Assembly: GCA_036491435.1 (NCBI GenBank) | Contig: DASXBZ010000046.1 | Location: 1 to 24,194, forward strand | DNA from: Bog-473 sp036491435 | Lineage (GTDB): Bacteria; Actinomycetota; Acidimicrobiia; Acidimicrobiales; RAAP-2 | Direction: 5' to 3' | DNA: 24,194 nucleotides | In this document: positions 1 to 6,744 of the stretch, piece after piece | How positions within the stretch are numbered: the stretch's first letter is position 1 | How the letters are laid out: every line of letters begins with the position of its first letter | Notes under the pieces: model-generated | What the model was told of the DNA's origin: nothing | The model's database searches: none | Seen by the model: only the letters and a program-made list of their open reading frames with translations | Position numbers and translations under genes: made by a program

Positions 1-273
1 GGCCACGTGGGCGCGGTAGTTCATCCCGATCGCCAGGATGGCGGGCGGGTCCGGGACCGGTGCGTGCAGTGTCACCTCGGCCCTTTCGAAGCGTGCGGCG
101 GGGCCGGTCTCGGCGGCCCGAACGAGCGCGGTGGCGTCGGGGCCGAGCGCGAGCAACTCGCGCATTGTCGCGGGCAACCCGGTCGGGGGATCGCTCAGGT
201 CGACGATCTCGTCGCCCACCACCAGGCCGGGACGGACCGGCCCACCGGATGTCGCAAAGCTGACGAGGCGCAT
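1..273 (-). CDS. Fumarylacetoacetate hydrolase family protein, N-terminal part (cut by window edge)
   Basis: The visible 91 codons begin MRLVSFATSGGPVRPGLVVG and end at IGMNYRAHVA, where the window stops. An N-terminal beta-rich region followed by a (V/I)xPxPP-ILAIGxNYRxH signature is what FAH-family proteins show just before their metal-binding catalytic domain. Members hydrolyse C-C bonds of acylpyruvates or isomerise 2-oxo-hept-ene-dioates in aromatic degradation; the substrate cannot be told here because the catalytic domain lies outside. The ATG at 273-271 is preceded by an AGGGGG stretch. The gene starts 11 nt after the stop of the DUF308 gene, so the two are probably co-transcribed. 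The family call is firm for a fragment; the exact reaction is unknown. Confidence 0.8.
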   Translation of the reverse strand, partial: MRLVSFATSGGPVRPGLVVGDEIVDLSDPPTGLPATMRELLALGPDATALVRAAETGPAARFERAEVTLHAPVPDPPAILAIGMNYRAHVA

Positions 274-284
274 GGCCCCCTGGC

Positions 285-884
285 TTAGCGCAACTGGGCC
301 TTGGCCTTCTCCCACTCCTTGGTGGCGTGGCGAGCAGAGAACGCGCCGATCACCTCGACCGCGCCGAACACGATGAACATGATCCCCATCAGGACGATCA
401 GGGCAGTGATCGGCGCGCCGGGGTGGCGCAGGCACAAGAAGCCCAGGGCAACGGCGATGATGCCGCGGATGAGGTAGGCCCACCAGTACGGCAGGTGATG
501 GAAGCGGAGCGACGAGATGATGTCGAAAATGCCGAGCACCAGGAATGACCAGCCGATGATCACGGCGATGATGAAGATCGTGACGTGCGGCCACACGAAG
601 CCCACGATGCCCGCACCGATCCATATCAGGCCGAAGATGAGGTGCGTCCAACGCTGCCGCCACATCGTGAACGAGCCGAAGAACTCGAACAGGCCAGCAA
701 CGATGAAGAAGGCACTCGCGAAGTAGATGACGGCGTAGACCGTGGCGTGGCGCCAGCTGATCACGAAGAACCCGAAAATCATGGCGATGATGCCGCCGGC
801 CAGGTACCAGCCCCACATCTTCTCGAGCTGCGTGCTGACCACGTCACCGATTGCGACTTCGTCCTCGGTGAGTACGTCTGTCAT
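285..884 (-). CDS. DUF308/HdeD-family membrane protein
   Basis: This 199-aa protein has a short acidic cytoplasmic N-terminus (MTDVLTEDEVAIG) and then about six hydrophobic segments arranged as repeated pairs (for example GGIIAMIFGFFVIS, LIFGLIWIGAGIVGFVWP, IIAVALGFLCL, ALIVLMGIMFIVFGAVEVIG). This is the HdeD/DUF308 pattern. HdeD is linked to acid resistance in enterobacteria; in actinobacteria the role is largely unknown. The start was set at 884 because AAGGAGG lies 6 nt upstream (891-897). The reading frame stays open further upstream, but that part is Arg/Gly/Pro-rich and overlaps the end of the peptidase gene, so it is read as non-coding. It is followed by the FAH-family gene in the same direction. 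Family call good, function unassigned. Confidence 0.85.
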   Translation of the reverse strand: MTDVLTEDEVAIGDVVSTQLEKMWGWYLAGGIIAMIFGFFVISWRHATVYAVIYFASAFFIVAGLFEFFGSFTMWRQRWTHLIFGLIWIGAGIVGFVWPHVTIFIIAVIIGWSFLVLGIFDIISSLRFHHLPYWWAYLIRGIIAVALGFLCLRHPGAPITALIVLMGIMFIVFGAVEVIGAFSARHATKEWEKAKAQLR

Positions 885-890
885 ACCAAT

Positions 891-897
891 CCTCCTT
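891..897 (-). promoter_or_regulatory. Strong Shine-Dalgarno of the DUF308 gene
   Basis: On the minus strand this reads AAGGAGG and lies 6 nt before the ATG at 884. It is the best ribosome-binding site in the window and fixes the start of the membrane-protein gene. Confidence 0.8.
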
Positions 898-952
898 GGC
901 GAGCAGGAGTGCATTGCGCCCTTTTTCCAGGGTAACCCCGGGTTTCGCCGAA

Positions 953-2161
953 TTAGTGGATATCGCGCAGGGCGTCCAGGGCCCGGGCGCCCCACGATGC
1001 GCCGACGGCGGCCCACCGGCCCGGGTGCTCGAGGACCTCGTCGGCCTCGACCCACAGCTCGTCCTCGACGGGGTCGAGCTTGCTCCGTACCTCGGCGAGC
1101 GAACCTGGATCGTCCTCGACGCGCCGGCGGACGGCGTCGGCGGCCTGCCAGAGCTCTTCGCTCGAGAGCTCGAACGGGACGAACGGCGGCGGCCCCGCGA
1201 CGCTGCGGGGGAACGCCGGGACGAACACGCTGGCGCAGGGGCTCCCCGGCGCGACCCAGACGCGCAACGGCGCGCCGTCGGCGACGGCATCCGGCAGCTC
1301 GGCGATCATCGAGGCGGCCGTCACGTAGCGGTCACGCACGTGCATGCACACGCTGACGCCGCTGAAGTCCGGCCCGAGGCGGCGAGGGGGCGGCACCAGG
1401 GGGCCGCGGGCACCGGGCGTGCCCCAGGGCCCGCTCCCGTGGTCCCGCAAATGGGCCGCGGTGGCAGCCGGTGTGAGCCCGCCGGAAGGAGTCGAGGAGA
1501 GAAACGCGCGGCTGGCCGCCAGGCGGACGTCGGCGTAGCCGGTCGGCTCGGTGGCATCGCGGAAGCGCCCGAAGTCGTCCCCGGGTCCCAGGCTGCTCGA
1601 TGCCCGGGTCCACTCGGTGCCGAGGGTGATGCGGTTGGAGATGGCGGTGCCGGCGGCGAACGGCGCCACGGCGTAGTCGCGCCCGGCCGTCTCGAGGACG
1701 AAGGCGGACGCCGGATCGGCCACGAGGAAAGAGGAGTCGTACGCCTCGGCGTGTGCGGCGTCCCCGACGCCGCCCTGTCCGCATGCTTCGAGGAGCCCGG
1801 TCATGACATCGACGGCCTCCGTCGCGGTGCGGGCACGCTCGAGCCCGAGGCGCACCAGGTCCATGCCGATGAGCGCCGGCGCGGCGGCTGATGCGTCGTG
1901 GGTCGTCGCCACGCGTTCGTTGCCGATCGCCACGCCGTGCTCGTTGACGCCGTGCTCGGCGCCCCACAACCAGGTGGGGCAGGAGAGCAGGGCGGCGTGG
2001 GCGCCGGTGTCCCCAATCGTGAGGTACTGGGTGCGCAGCGAGCACCCCGCCGAGGCGCGGCGGCCGAAGGGCCACATGATCTGGGGCTCCCCCGGTGGGC
2101 GGTCCGAGTTCTTGGCGAACACCATGCCCGCGGGCCCGCGCGCACAGAGGGTGTCGCACAT
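953..2161 (-). CDS. Secernin-like peptidase, family C69 (Ntn-hydrolase fold)
   Basis: The 402-aa protein starts MCDTLCARGPAGMVFAKNSD. In C69 dipeptidases and secernins the Cys right after the initiator Met becomes the N-terminal nucleophile, and the GKNSDR-like motif follows; both are seen here (Cys2, AKNSDRPPGEPQ). Other family marks are HGVNEHGVAIGNE (about 70-82), where the second, internal GN motif supports the fold, and the SFLVADPASAFVLETAG strand pair. Members hydrolyse dipeptides or act as amidases; the substrate is not predictable. No signal peptide is seen, so it is probably cytoplasmic. The ATG at 2161 must be the start because Cys2 has to be terminal. A TACACT box sits 6 nt upstream and suggests a leaderless mRNA. 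It is divergent from the P450 gene with only 26 nt between them. Confidence 0.88.
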   Translation of the reverse strand: MCDTLCARGPAGMVFAKNSDRPPGEPQIMWPFGRRASAGCSLRTQYLTIGDTGAHAALLSCPTWLWGAEHGVNEHGVAIGNERVATTHDASAAAPALIGMDLVRLGLERARTATEAVDVMTGLLEACGQGGVGDAAHAEAYDSSFLVADPASAFVLETAGRDYAVAPFAAGTAISNRITLGTEWTRASSSLGPGDDFGRFRDATEPTGYADVRLAASRAFLSSTPSGGLTPAATAAHLRDHGSGPWGTPGARGPLVPPPRRLGPDFSGVSVCMHVRDRYVTAASMIAELPDAVADGAPLRVWVAPGSPCASVFVPAFPRSVAGPPPFVPFELSSEELWQAADAVRRRVEDDPGSLAEVRSKLDPVEDELWVEADEVLEHPGRWAAVGASWGARALDALRDIH

Positions 2162-2167
2162 GTTCGC

Positions 2168-2173
2168 AGTGTA
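2168..2173 (-). promoter_or_regulatory. Candidate -10 box of a leaderless peptidase mRNA
   Basis: The minus strand reads TACACT, then 6 nt (GCGAAC), then the ATG of the C69 peptidase. That spacing puts the transcription start on the A of the ATG. There is no Shine-Dalgarno in front of this gene. No convincing -35 was seen. Confidence 0.5.
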
Positions 2174-2174
2174 C

Positions 2175-2180
2175 GGAGGT
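2175..2180 (+). promoter_or_regulatory. Shine-Dalgarno deciding the P450 GTG start
   Basis: GGAGGT lies 7 nt before GTG (2188) and 16 nt before the first in-frame ATG (2197), favouring the GTG. It lies next to the candidate -10 box of the opposite gene. Confidence 0.65.
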
Positions 2181-2187
2181 GGGTAAC

Positions 2188-3483
2188 GTGGGCCGGATGC
2201 AGCCCCACGCCGTCCTGTCGGCCGACGAGATCAACCTGTCGGACATGGAGTTCTGGGCCCGGCCCTGGGACGAGCGGGAGGGCGCCTTCCTGACGCTGCG
2301 GCGCGAGCGCCCGATGCCCTTCTACGAGGAGCCCGAGATCCCCGAGGCGTTGTCCTACGTCGTGCCGAAGGGGCCGGGGTACTACGCGTTGACGCGCCAC
2401 GCCGACATCTCCGAGGCCAGCCGGCACCCCGAGATCTACCAATCGGGCCCGGGGGCGACGTCGATGATCGACATGCCCCCAGAGATGCTCGACTTCTTCG
2501 GCTCGATGATCAACATGGACAACCCGCGCCACGCCCGGCTCCGCCGCATCGTCTCCGCGGCGTTCAACCCGCGGATGATCAAGTCGATCGAGGACCGGAT
2601 CGAGCTCGTGGCCAACGACGTGATCGACCGGGTGGCGGACAAGGGCGGCTGCGACTTCGTGGTCGAGGTCTCGTCCCGCCTGCCGCTCGAGATCATCTGC
2701 GACATGATGGGCATCCCGGCGTCCGACTACGACACCGTGTTCAGCGCGTCGAACGTCATCTTGTCGAACGGCGACCCCGAGTACGTGCCCGAGGGTTCCG
2801 ATCCCATGGTGGCCTTCATGACGGCGGCCCAACAGCTGAACCTGCTCATGCTGGACCTGGCCAAGTACCGCAAGGAACAGCCGACCGACGACGTGACGTC
2901 GGCGCTGGTCAACACGAACGTCGACGGCGAAGAGCTCACCGACACCGAGGTGGCCGCGTTCTTCATCTTGCTCGTGGTCGCCGGCAACGAGACGACCCGC
3001 AACGCGATCAGCCACGGGTTGCTGGCCATGACCGAGAACCCCGACCAGCGCGCGCTGTGGCAGGCGGACCCGGTGGGGATCGCGGCGACCGGCGTGGACG
3101 AGATCGTCCGCTGGGGGTCGCCGGTGATCTGGATGCGCCGCACGGTCGCCTCCGACACCGTGCTCGGCGGGACCGAGCTGGCCGAAGGGGCCAAGGTGAT
3201 CATGTTCTACAACTCGGCCAACCGCGACGAGCAGGTGTTCGAGAATCCCTTCACCTTCGACGTGCGCCGCGACCCCAACCCGCACATCGGCTTCGGCGCG
3301 GCGGGGCCGCACTTCTGCCTGGGCGCGCACCTGGCGCGCCAGGAGATCTCGGTGATGTTCCGCCAGTTGTTCGAGCGCCTGCCCGATATCGAGGCCGTCG
3401 GCGAGCCCGACCGGTTGCTCTCGCCGTTCATCAACGGGATCAAGCACCTCGACTGCACGTTCACGCCGGCGAAGTCCGGCTGA
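2188..3483 (+). CDS. Cytochrome P450, CYP125/CYP142-like
   Basis: This 431-aa soluble bacterial P450 shows all core motifs: I-helix AGNETTR (265-271), K-helix ExxR (E305-R308), and the heme loop FGAAGPHFCLG with the thiolate ligand at Cys377. The I-helix, the DEIVRWGSPV stretch and the C-terminal NGIKHL resemble CYP125 enzymes, which hydroxylate the terminal methyl of sterol side chains, and related CYP142/CYP124 enzymes. The exact substrate is inferred, not shown. The GTG at 2188 is preferred because GGAGGT (2175-2180) is 7 nt upstream; an in-frame ATG at 2197 would be 16 nt away. No reductase gene adjoins it; the 3Fe-4S ferredoxin gene 1.2 kb further on is a possible partner. Its promoter must lie within or at the start of the divergent peptidase gene. 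Confidence 0.93.
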   Translation: MGRMQPHAVLSADEINLSDMEFWARPWDEREGAFLTLRRERPMPFYEEPEIPEALSYVVPKGPGYYALTRHADISEASRHPEIYQSGPGATSMIDMPPEMLDFFGSMINMDNPRHARLRRIVSAAFNPRMIKSIEDRIELVANDVIDRVADKGGCDFVVEVSSRLPLEIICDMMGIPASDYDTVFSASNVILSNGDPEYVPEGSDPMVAFMTAAQQLNLLMLDLAKYRKEQPTDDVTSALVNTNVDGEELTDTEVAAFFILLVVAGNETTRNAISHGLLAMTENPDQRALWQADPVGIAATGVDEIVRWGSPVIWMRRTVASDTVLGGTELAEGAKVIMFYNSANRDEQVFENPFTFDVRRDPNPHIGFGAAGPHFCLGAHLARQEISVMFRQLFERLPDIEAVGEPDRLLSPFINGIKHLDCTFTPAKSG

Positions 3484-3499
3484 ACGCGCCGCGCCGGCG

Positions 3500-3874
3500 T
3501 CAGGGTTTCGCGGCGGCGTCCTCGGGCGGGCTCTGGGCGAACTCGTCGTAAGCGGCGAGCGCACGCGGGCCCCAGACGGTGGCGGGCCCGCCGTTCATGT
3601 TGATGGCGACGCCGATCGCCTCGGCGACCTGCGCACGCGACGCGCCCCGCCGGGCGGCACCGCGGGCGTGGGCGACGATGCAGCCGTCGCACTCCCGGGT
3701 GATCGAGCAGGCGAGCGCAATGAGCTCCTTGGTGGTGGCCGGCAGCGCGCCGTCCGTCATCACCGCGGTGCCGAGCGCGTGGTAGGCGGCCATGACTTCG
3801 GGGATGGCCTCGCGCAGCGCGCGGTACGGACCGCGAAGGTCATCTTGGATCTGGTGGTACGGCGCATGCTCCAT
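3500..3874 (-). CDS. Carboxymuconolactone decarboxylase / AhpD-like protein
   Basis: This 124-aa all-helical protein belongs to the CMD/AhpD superfamily. The redox signature E-C-D-G-C-x3-H is present (Glu61, Cys62, Cys65, His69), matching the CxxCxxxH catalytic site of AhpD alkylhydroperoxidases. The following stretch (GASRAQVAEAIGVAINMNGG) is also typical. It probably reduces peroxides or handles thiol-linked redox; true decarboxylase activity is less likely given the CxxC. The start at ATG 3874 gives the usual family length; the longer open frame upstream is Arg/His-rich and runs antisense-like through the neighbouring gene. It lies 26 nt downstream of the RHH-type gene, probably in the same transcript, and converges on the P450 gene. 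Confidence 0.85.
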   Translation of the reverse strand: MEHAPYHQIQDDLRGPYRALREAIPEVMAAYHALGTAVMTDGALPATTKELIALACSITRECDGCIVAHARGAARRGASRAQVAEAIGVAINMNGGPATVWGPRALAAYDEFAQSPPEDAAAKP

Positions 3875-3900
3875 GCGGGCATGCTGGCACGCGGACTGCC

Positions 3901-4506
3901 TCAGGCGCCGCCGGAGGACTTCGGTCCTCGGTTGCGGACCTCCTCGACCGCCGTCATGGCAGCACGCAGCTCTTCGATCCACTCCCGCTCGTGCTGCTCG
4001 ACCAGCCGGACGCACCACGCCAGCGCCTCGCTGCGGCTGCGCGCCACCCCGGCGTCGATCAGCGTGTCGAGGACGCGGCGGTCGCCCATGCGCAGCCGGG
4101 TCATCACCGGCACGCCGGTCGTGGTGAACAGGATCCTCGTGCCGCCACACTCGGCGCCCCAGGACACGGCGCGCCGGAACGCGGGCTGCGCCTCGTCGGC
4201 GATGCGCATGCGGGCGCCGCGTGTGTCCTCGCGGAACCCGGCGATGCGGGCCTGCTCGGCCACCTTGACCTCGTCCTCGGGGGTCCCGGCGGCCAGCGAT
4301 GGCGGTGCGAGGCTCCCGACGACGAGGATCTCGTCGCCGTCGATCTCGATGGTGGGGCTCCCCTCGTACCAGGTCTCGGGCACCCGCCCGGCGAACCAGG
4401 CTCCGATCAGCCGCTCCTGTTCGGGGCCCGAGGGGGGCGCCGTGGCCGAGCGGCGCCGGCCGCGTGAAGGGCCCCGGCGTCCCTGCTGCATGTCTTCGTC
4501 GTTCAT
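3901..4506 (-). CDS. Unknown protein with C-terminal ribbon-helix-helix-like domain
   Basis: The 201-aa protein has a basic N-terminus (RGPSRGRRR), a middle region without recognised family (about 30-130), and a C-terminal segment (132-175) beginning VPVMTRLRMGDRRVLDTLI and continuing GVARSRSEAL. A basic beta strand, a helix, then G-x-A-R-S-R-S-E-A-L is the hallmark of MetJ/CopG-type ribbon-helix-helix DNA-binding domains. It may regulate transcription, possibly its own operon; no target is proven. The start at ATG 4506 is preferred over the upstream ATG at 4524 because a promoter-like TAATCT ends 7 nt before it and the upstream codons would lie inside that promoter. It precedes the AhpD-like gene. 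The middle domain is unassigned. Confidence 0.7.
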   Translation of the reverse strand: MNDEDMQQGRRGPSRGRRRSATAPPSGPEQERLIGAWFAGRVPETWYEGSPTIEIDGDEILVVGSLAPPSLAAGTPEDEVKVAEQARIAGFREDTRGARMRIADEAQPAFRRAVSWGAECGGTRILFTTTGVPVMTRLRMGDRRVLDTLIDAGVARSRSEALAWCVRLVEQHEREWIEELRAAMTAVEEVRNRGPKSSGGA

Positions 4507-4543
4507 AGTTACGAGATTACACAATTACGTCTACTCACCGCAA
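4507..4543 (-). promoter_or_regulatory. Candidate promoter and operator of the RHH-type gene
   Basis: On the minus strand, TTGCGG (4538-4543) is followed after 18 nt by TAATCT (4514-4519), 7 nt before the ATG at 4506, giving an almost leaderless mRNA. The same AT-rich patch carries three short direct repeats on the plus strand (GTTAC at 4508, ATTAC at 4516, ATTAC at 4525), spaced 8-9 nt. RHH proteins bind direct or inverted repeats of this size, so autoregulation is possible. Confidence 0.4.
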
Positions 4544-4632
4544 GGGGGCGGACGGGCGCCAGCCGGAGAACCCGGTGAAGGGGGAAAGAAGGACAAACCT
4601 CGGGGCCGGGACGTGGTCCGGGCGGGGAAGGC

Positions 4633-4842
4633 TCAGCCGCGGGCCTTGCGCTCGCGCAGGGTGATGGCCCGGCGCGGGCAGTCCCGGGCGGCACGCCGGG
4701 CGACCTCGACGAGATCGGCCGGTAGCGGCGCGCCGTCGACGATGGGATAGCCCCACTCGTCGAGCGTGATGGCCTCGGGCAGCAGCTCGGCGCAGAAGCC
4801 GTAGGCGTCACAGGCCACGGGGTCGATGACGACGCGGATCAC
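4633..4842 (-). CDS. 3Fe-4S (P450-type) ferredoxin
   Basis: A 69-aa ferredoxin with Cys11, Cys17 and Cys55-Pro (C-x5-C...CP). This three-Cys layout with a non-Cys at the middle position (here Tyr14) binds a single [3Fe-4S] cluster and is typical of small actinobacterial ferredoxins that feed P450s. It begins with GTG at 4842, and the GTGA overlaps the stop of the NuoF-like gene by 4 nt, so translation is probably coupled. The longer frame reaching further upstream is an Arg-rich shadow. As the last gene of the operon, it may be electron donor or acceptor of the NuoF-like protein; it could also serve the P450 at 2188. Both partners are inferred. Confidence 0.9.
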   Translation of the reverse strand: MIRVVIDPVACDAYGFCAELLPEAITLDEWGYPIVDGAPLPADLVEVARRAARDCPRRAITLRERKARG

Positions 4843-6128
4843 GCGCCACCCGTCCCGGGCGAGGAGGGGAACCGGAGCTGGCTCGGGCGATCGGCGTGGG
4901 CGCACGGCGCGCCGTCGGCGTGGACGCGCACGTCGGCGGCGAAGACGCTGAGCGCGCTGCGGACCAGCTGCACCGCGCCGTCGGGATGCCGGCATGCCCC
5001 GCGCCCGTCGACCTCCTGGAGGCGGCGGTCGAGCCGGGGCAGGAGGGCCACGTCAACGCGACCGCGCGCGAGGCGGCCCATGTCGTCCGCGATCGCCGGG
5101 AGGCCGTAGACACAGGGTCCGCACTGCCCGGCGCTCTGCCCCGCGAGGTAGTGCGCGATGCGCGCCGACTCGGCGAGGCCGCACGCATCGGGGCCGAGGA
5201 CGATCACGACACCGACGCCGGCACTGGAGCCGACGGCGCGCAGCGTCAGCGACGCGTACGGCGTCGCAAAATGCGGCGGTCCGACCCATGCGCCGCCGTA
5301 CCCGCCCACGAGGAGTGCCTGGGGAGCGGGGTGCGGTGTGGCCCGGCGGGCGATCTCGATCAGGGGCGTGCCGCGGTCGACCTCCACCACCCCGGGGTTC
5401 TCGACCGCGCCCGAGATGGTGACGAGGCACGTGCCCGGGTCTTCGACGAGGCCGTGGGCCCGGAACGCATCCGGGCCGATCCGGGCGATCATCGCAACGT
5501 GTGCGAGCGTCTCGGCGTTGTGCACGAGTGCGGCTTGCCGGCCGACGCGCAACGCGGTTCCCTTGTCGGGGCGGAACACCGGCAGCGAGGTGCCCGTGCC
5601 GAGCCAGGTGGCGAGGGCCGACTCCTCCCCGGCGATGAAGCGATCGGGCGGGCGGACGAGGGTCTCGGGCGTGGGCGCGTGCTGGGTGCGGGCCCGCTCG
5701 CCTATCGCGATCGCGACGGCCGCGGCGACGTGGTCGCGACCCTCGGGCACGCACACGGTGACGTTGCGGGCGCCGCTGGCCGCGGCAAGGAGCTGGGCTC
5801 CGTCGAGGACGACGTGGGGCGAGCGCAGGAGCAGGAGCTTGTCCTTGTCGCTGGCCGGCTCGGATTCCATCCCGTTGACGACCACGACGCCGCGGCCACC
5901 GGCGCTGTGGGCGACGGCGAGCTTGATCGCTGCAGGAAACCCGGCGCCGCCGCGCCCGGGCAGCCCGGACGCCTCGAGCGCCGAGACGAAGCCCTCGCGC
6001 CAGACGCGCAGCGACGTGGTCGGGAGCGGCACGGGTCCGAGCGTTGCGACGTGGCCGGCCAGGTCGGTCGGGTGACCCAGGATCCGGTACCGCCTCGTCT
6101 CGGGCAGGGTGTCGCTCGGGCTACCCAT
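4839..6128 (-). CDS. NuoF-like NADH dehydrogenase flavoprotein (FMN/Fe-S, SLBB domain)
   Basis: The 429-aa protein resembles the 51-kDa (NuoF/Nqo1) subunit of complex I. Seen are the FMN/NADH loop GRGGAGFP (58-65), NGMESEP (85-91, in place of NADEGEP), FIAGEESAL, LVHNAETLAHV, an SLBB-like stretch (GTCLVTISGAVENPGVVEV), and a C-terminal Fe-S region with Cys336, Cys339 and Cys379. Complex I subunits have four cysteines (CxxCxxC plus one 40 residues on); here the first is Ala333. It probably oxidises NAD(P)H, or a ferredoxin, through FMN in the cytoplasm. The ATG at 6128 overlaps the end of the ferric-reductase-like gene by 8 nt; the ferredoxin gene overlaps its end by 4 nt. It is not part of a complex I operon. 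Exact electron donor unknown. Confidence 0.85.
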   Translation of the reverse strand: MGSPSDTLPETRRYRILGHPTDLAGHVATLGPVPLPTTSLRVWREGFVSALEASGLPGRGGAGFPAAIKLAVAHSAGGRGVVVVNGMESEPASDKDKLLLLRSPHVVLDGAQLLAAASGARNVTVCVPEGRDHVAAAVAIAIGERARTQHAPTPETLVRPPDRFIAGEESALATWLGTGTSLPVFRPDKGTALRVGRQAALVHNAETLAHVAMIARIGPDAFRAHGLVEDPGTCLVTISGAVENPGVVEVDRGTPLIEIARRATPHPAPQALLVGGYGGAWVGPPHFATPYASLTLRAVGSSAGVGVVIVLGPDACGLAESARIAHYLAGQSAGQCGPCVYGLPAIADDMGRLARGRVDVALLPRLDRRLQEVDGRGACRHPDGAVQLVRSALSVFAADVRVHADGAPCAHADRPSQLRFPSSPGTGGA

Positions 6129-6744
6129 GGCGTGACCAGACCTTCGTGCGCCCGTGCAGCTGCAGGTGCTTCGGTGGCACACCCGGGACCGACGCGTGGG
6201 CCGTGCGCGCGCTGGCCTGGCGGGAGGTGGCGCGGACGCGCCAAGCGAGCGCGACGACGACAGCGAGCCCACAGACGATCCCGAGGACGATCACCCACCC
6301 CTCGCCGGCGTCGGTGCCCATGCCGAAGGTGTGCGCCATGGCGACCGGCCAACTCAGGTACGCCAGCCAGTGCACTGCACGCCACGTCGCCGGCCGCATG
6401 CGCTCGCGGAGGAGGCTGGTGACGAAGACGGCGATCATGAGATCGAGCGCGACGGTGCCGACGCCGACCCAGAAGCCGGCGTACTTCGAGGTAAACGGGA
6501 TCACGACCGCGACCCAGCTGATGTTGACGAAGGTGTCCATCACGCTGGTGAGGACGTGGATGCCGAGGAACACCACCGAAAGGATCGAGATGCGCCGGTG
6601 CAGCTCCTGCTGGGCGAAGCCGGGCCAGTTGCGGGCGCGGGCCCGGGTCGACGTGGTGATGCCGAGGACCATGGTCACGGTGAGCAGGACCAAGGCCATC
6701 AGCCCGCTCGCCCGGGTGGCGTACCAGAGTGCGGTCGAGCTCAT
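6121..6744 (-). CDS. Ferric-reductase-like transmembrane bis-heme protein
   Basis: This 207-aa membrane protein has about five to six hydrophobic helices. It carries two His pairs, His49/His63 (13 residues between) and His125/His138 (12 between), which fit two stacked b-type hemes bound as in the ferric reductase/NADPH oxidase/MsrQ superfamily. There is no attached FAD/NAD domain, so it is a stand-alone membrane electron conduit. Conserved small motifs such as ELHRRISIL and WRAVHWLAYLSWPVAMAHT support the family. The ATG at 6744 overlaps the ApbE stop by 4 nt (ATGA), and its end overlaps the NuoF-like start by 8 nt. Inference: it moves electrons between the NuoF-like protein/ferredoxin on the inside and a flavin-bearing acceptor on the outside. 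Confidence 0.85.
   Translation of the reverse strand: MSSTALWYATRASGLMALVLLTVTMVLGITTSTRARARNWPGFAQQELHRRISILSVVFLGIHVLTSVMDTFVNISWVAVVIPFTSKYAGFWVGVGTVALDLMIAVFVTSLLRERMRPATWRAVHWLAYLSWPVAMAHTFGMGTDAGEGWVIVLGIVCGLAVVVALAWRVRATSRQASARTAHASVPGVPPKHLQLHGRTKVWSRHG

Noticed and set aside
1801..3564. A 587-codon minus-strand open frame over the P450 gene.
   Set aside because: Low-complexity His/Arg/Val-rich translation with no motif; the P450 on the plus strand has all its motifs.
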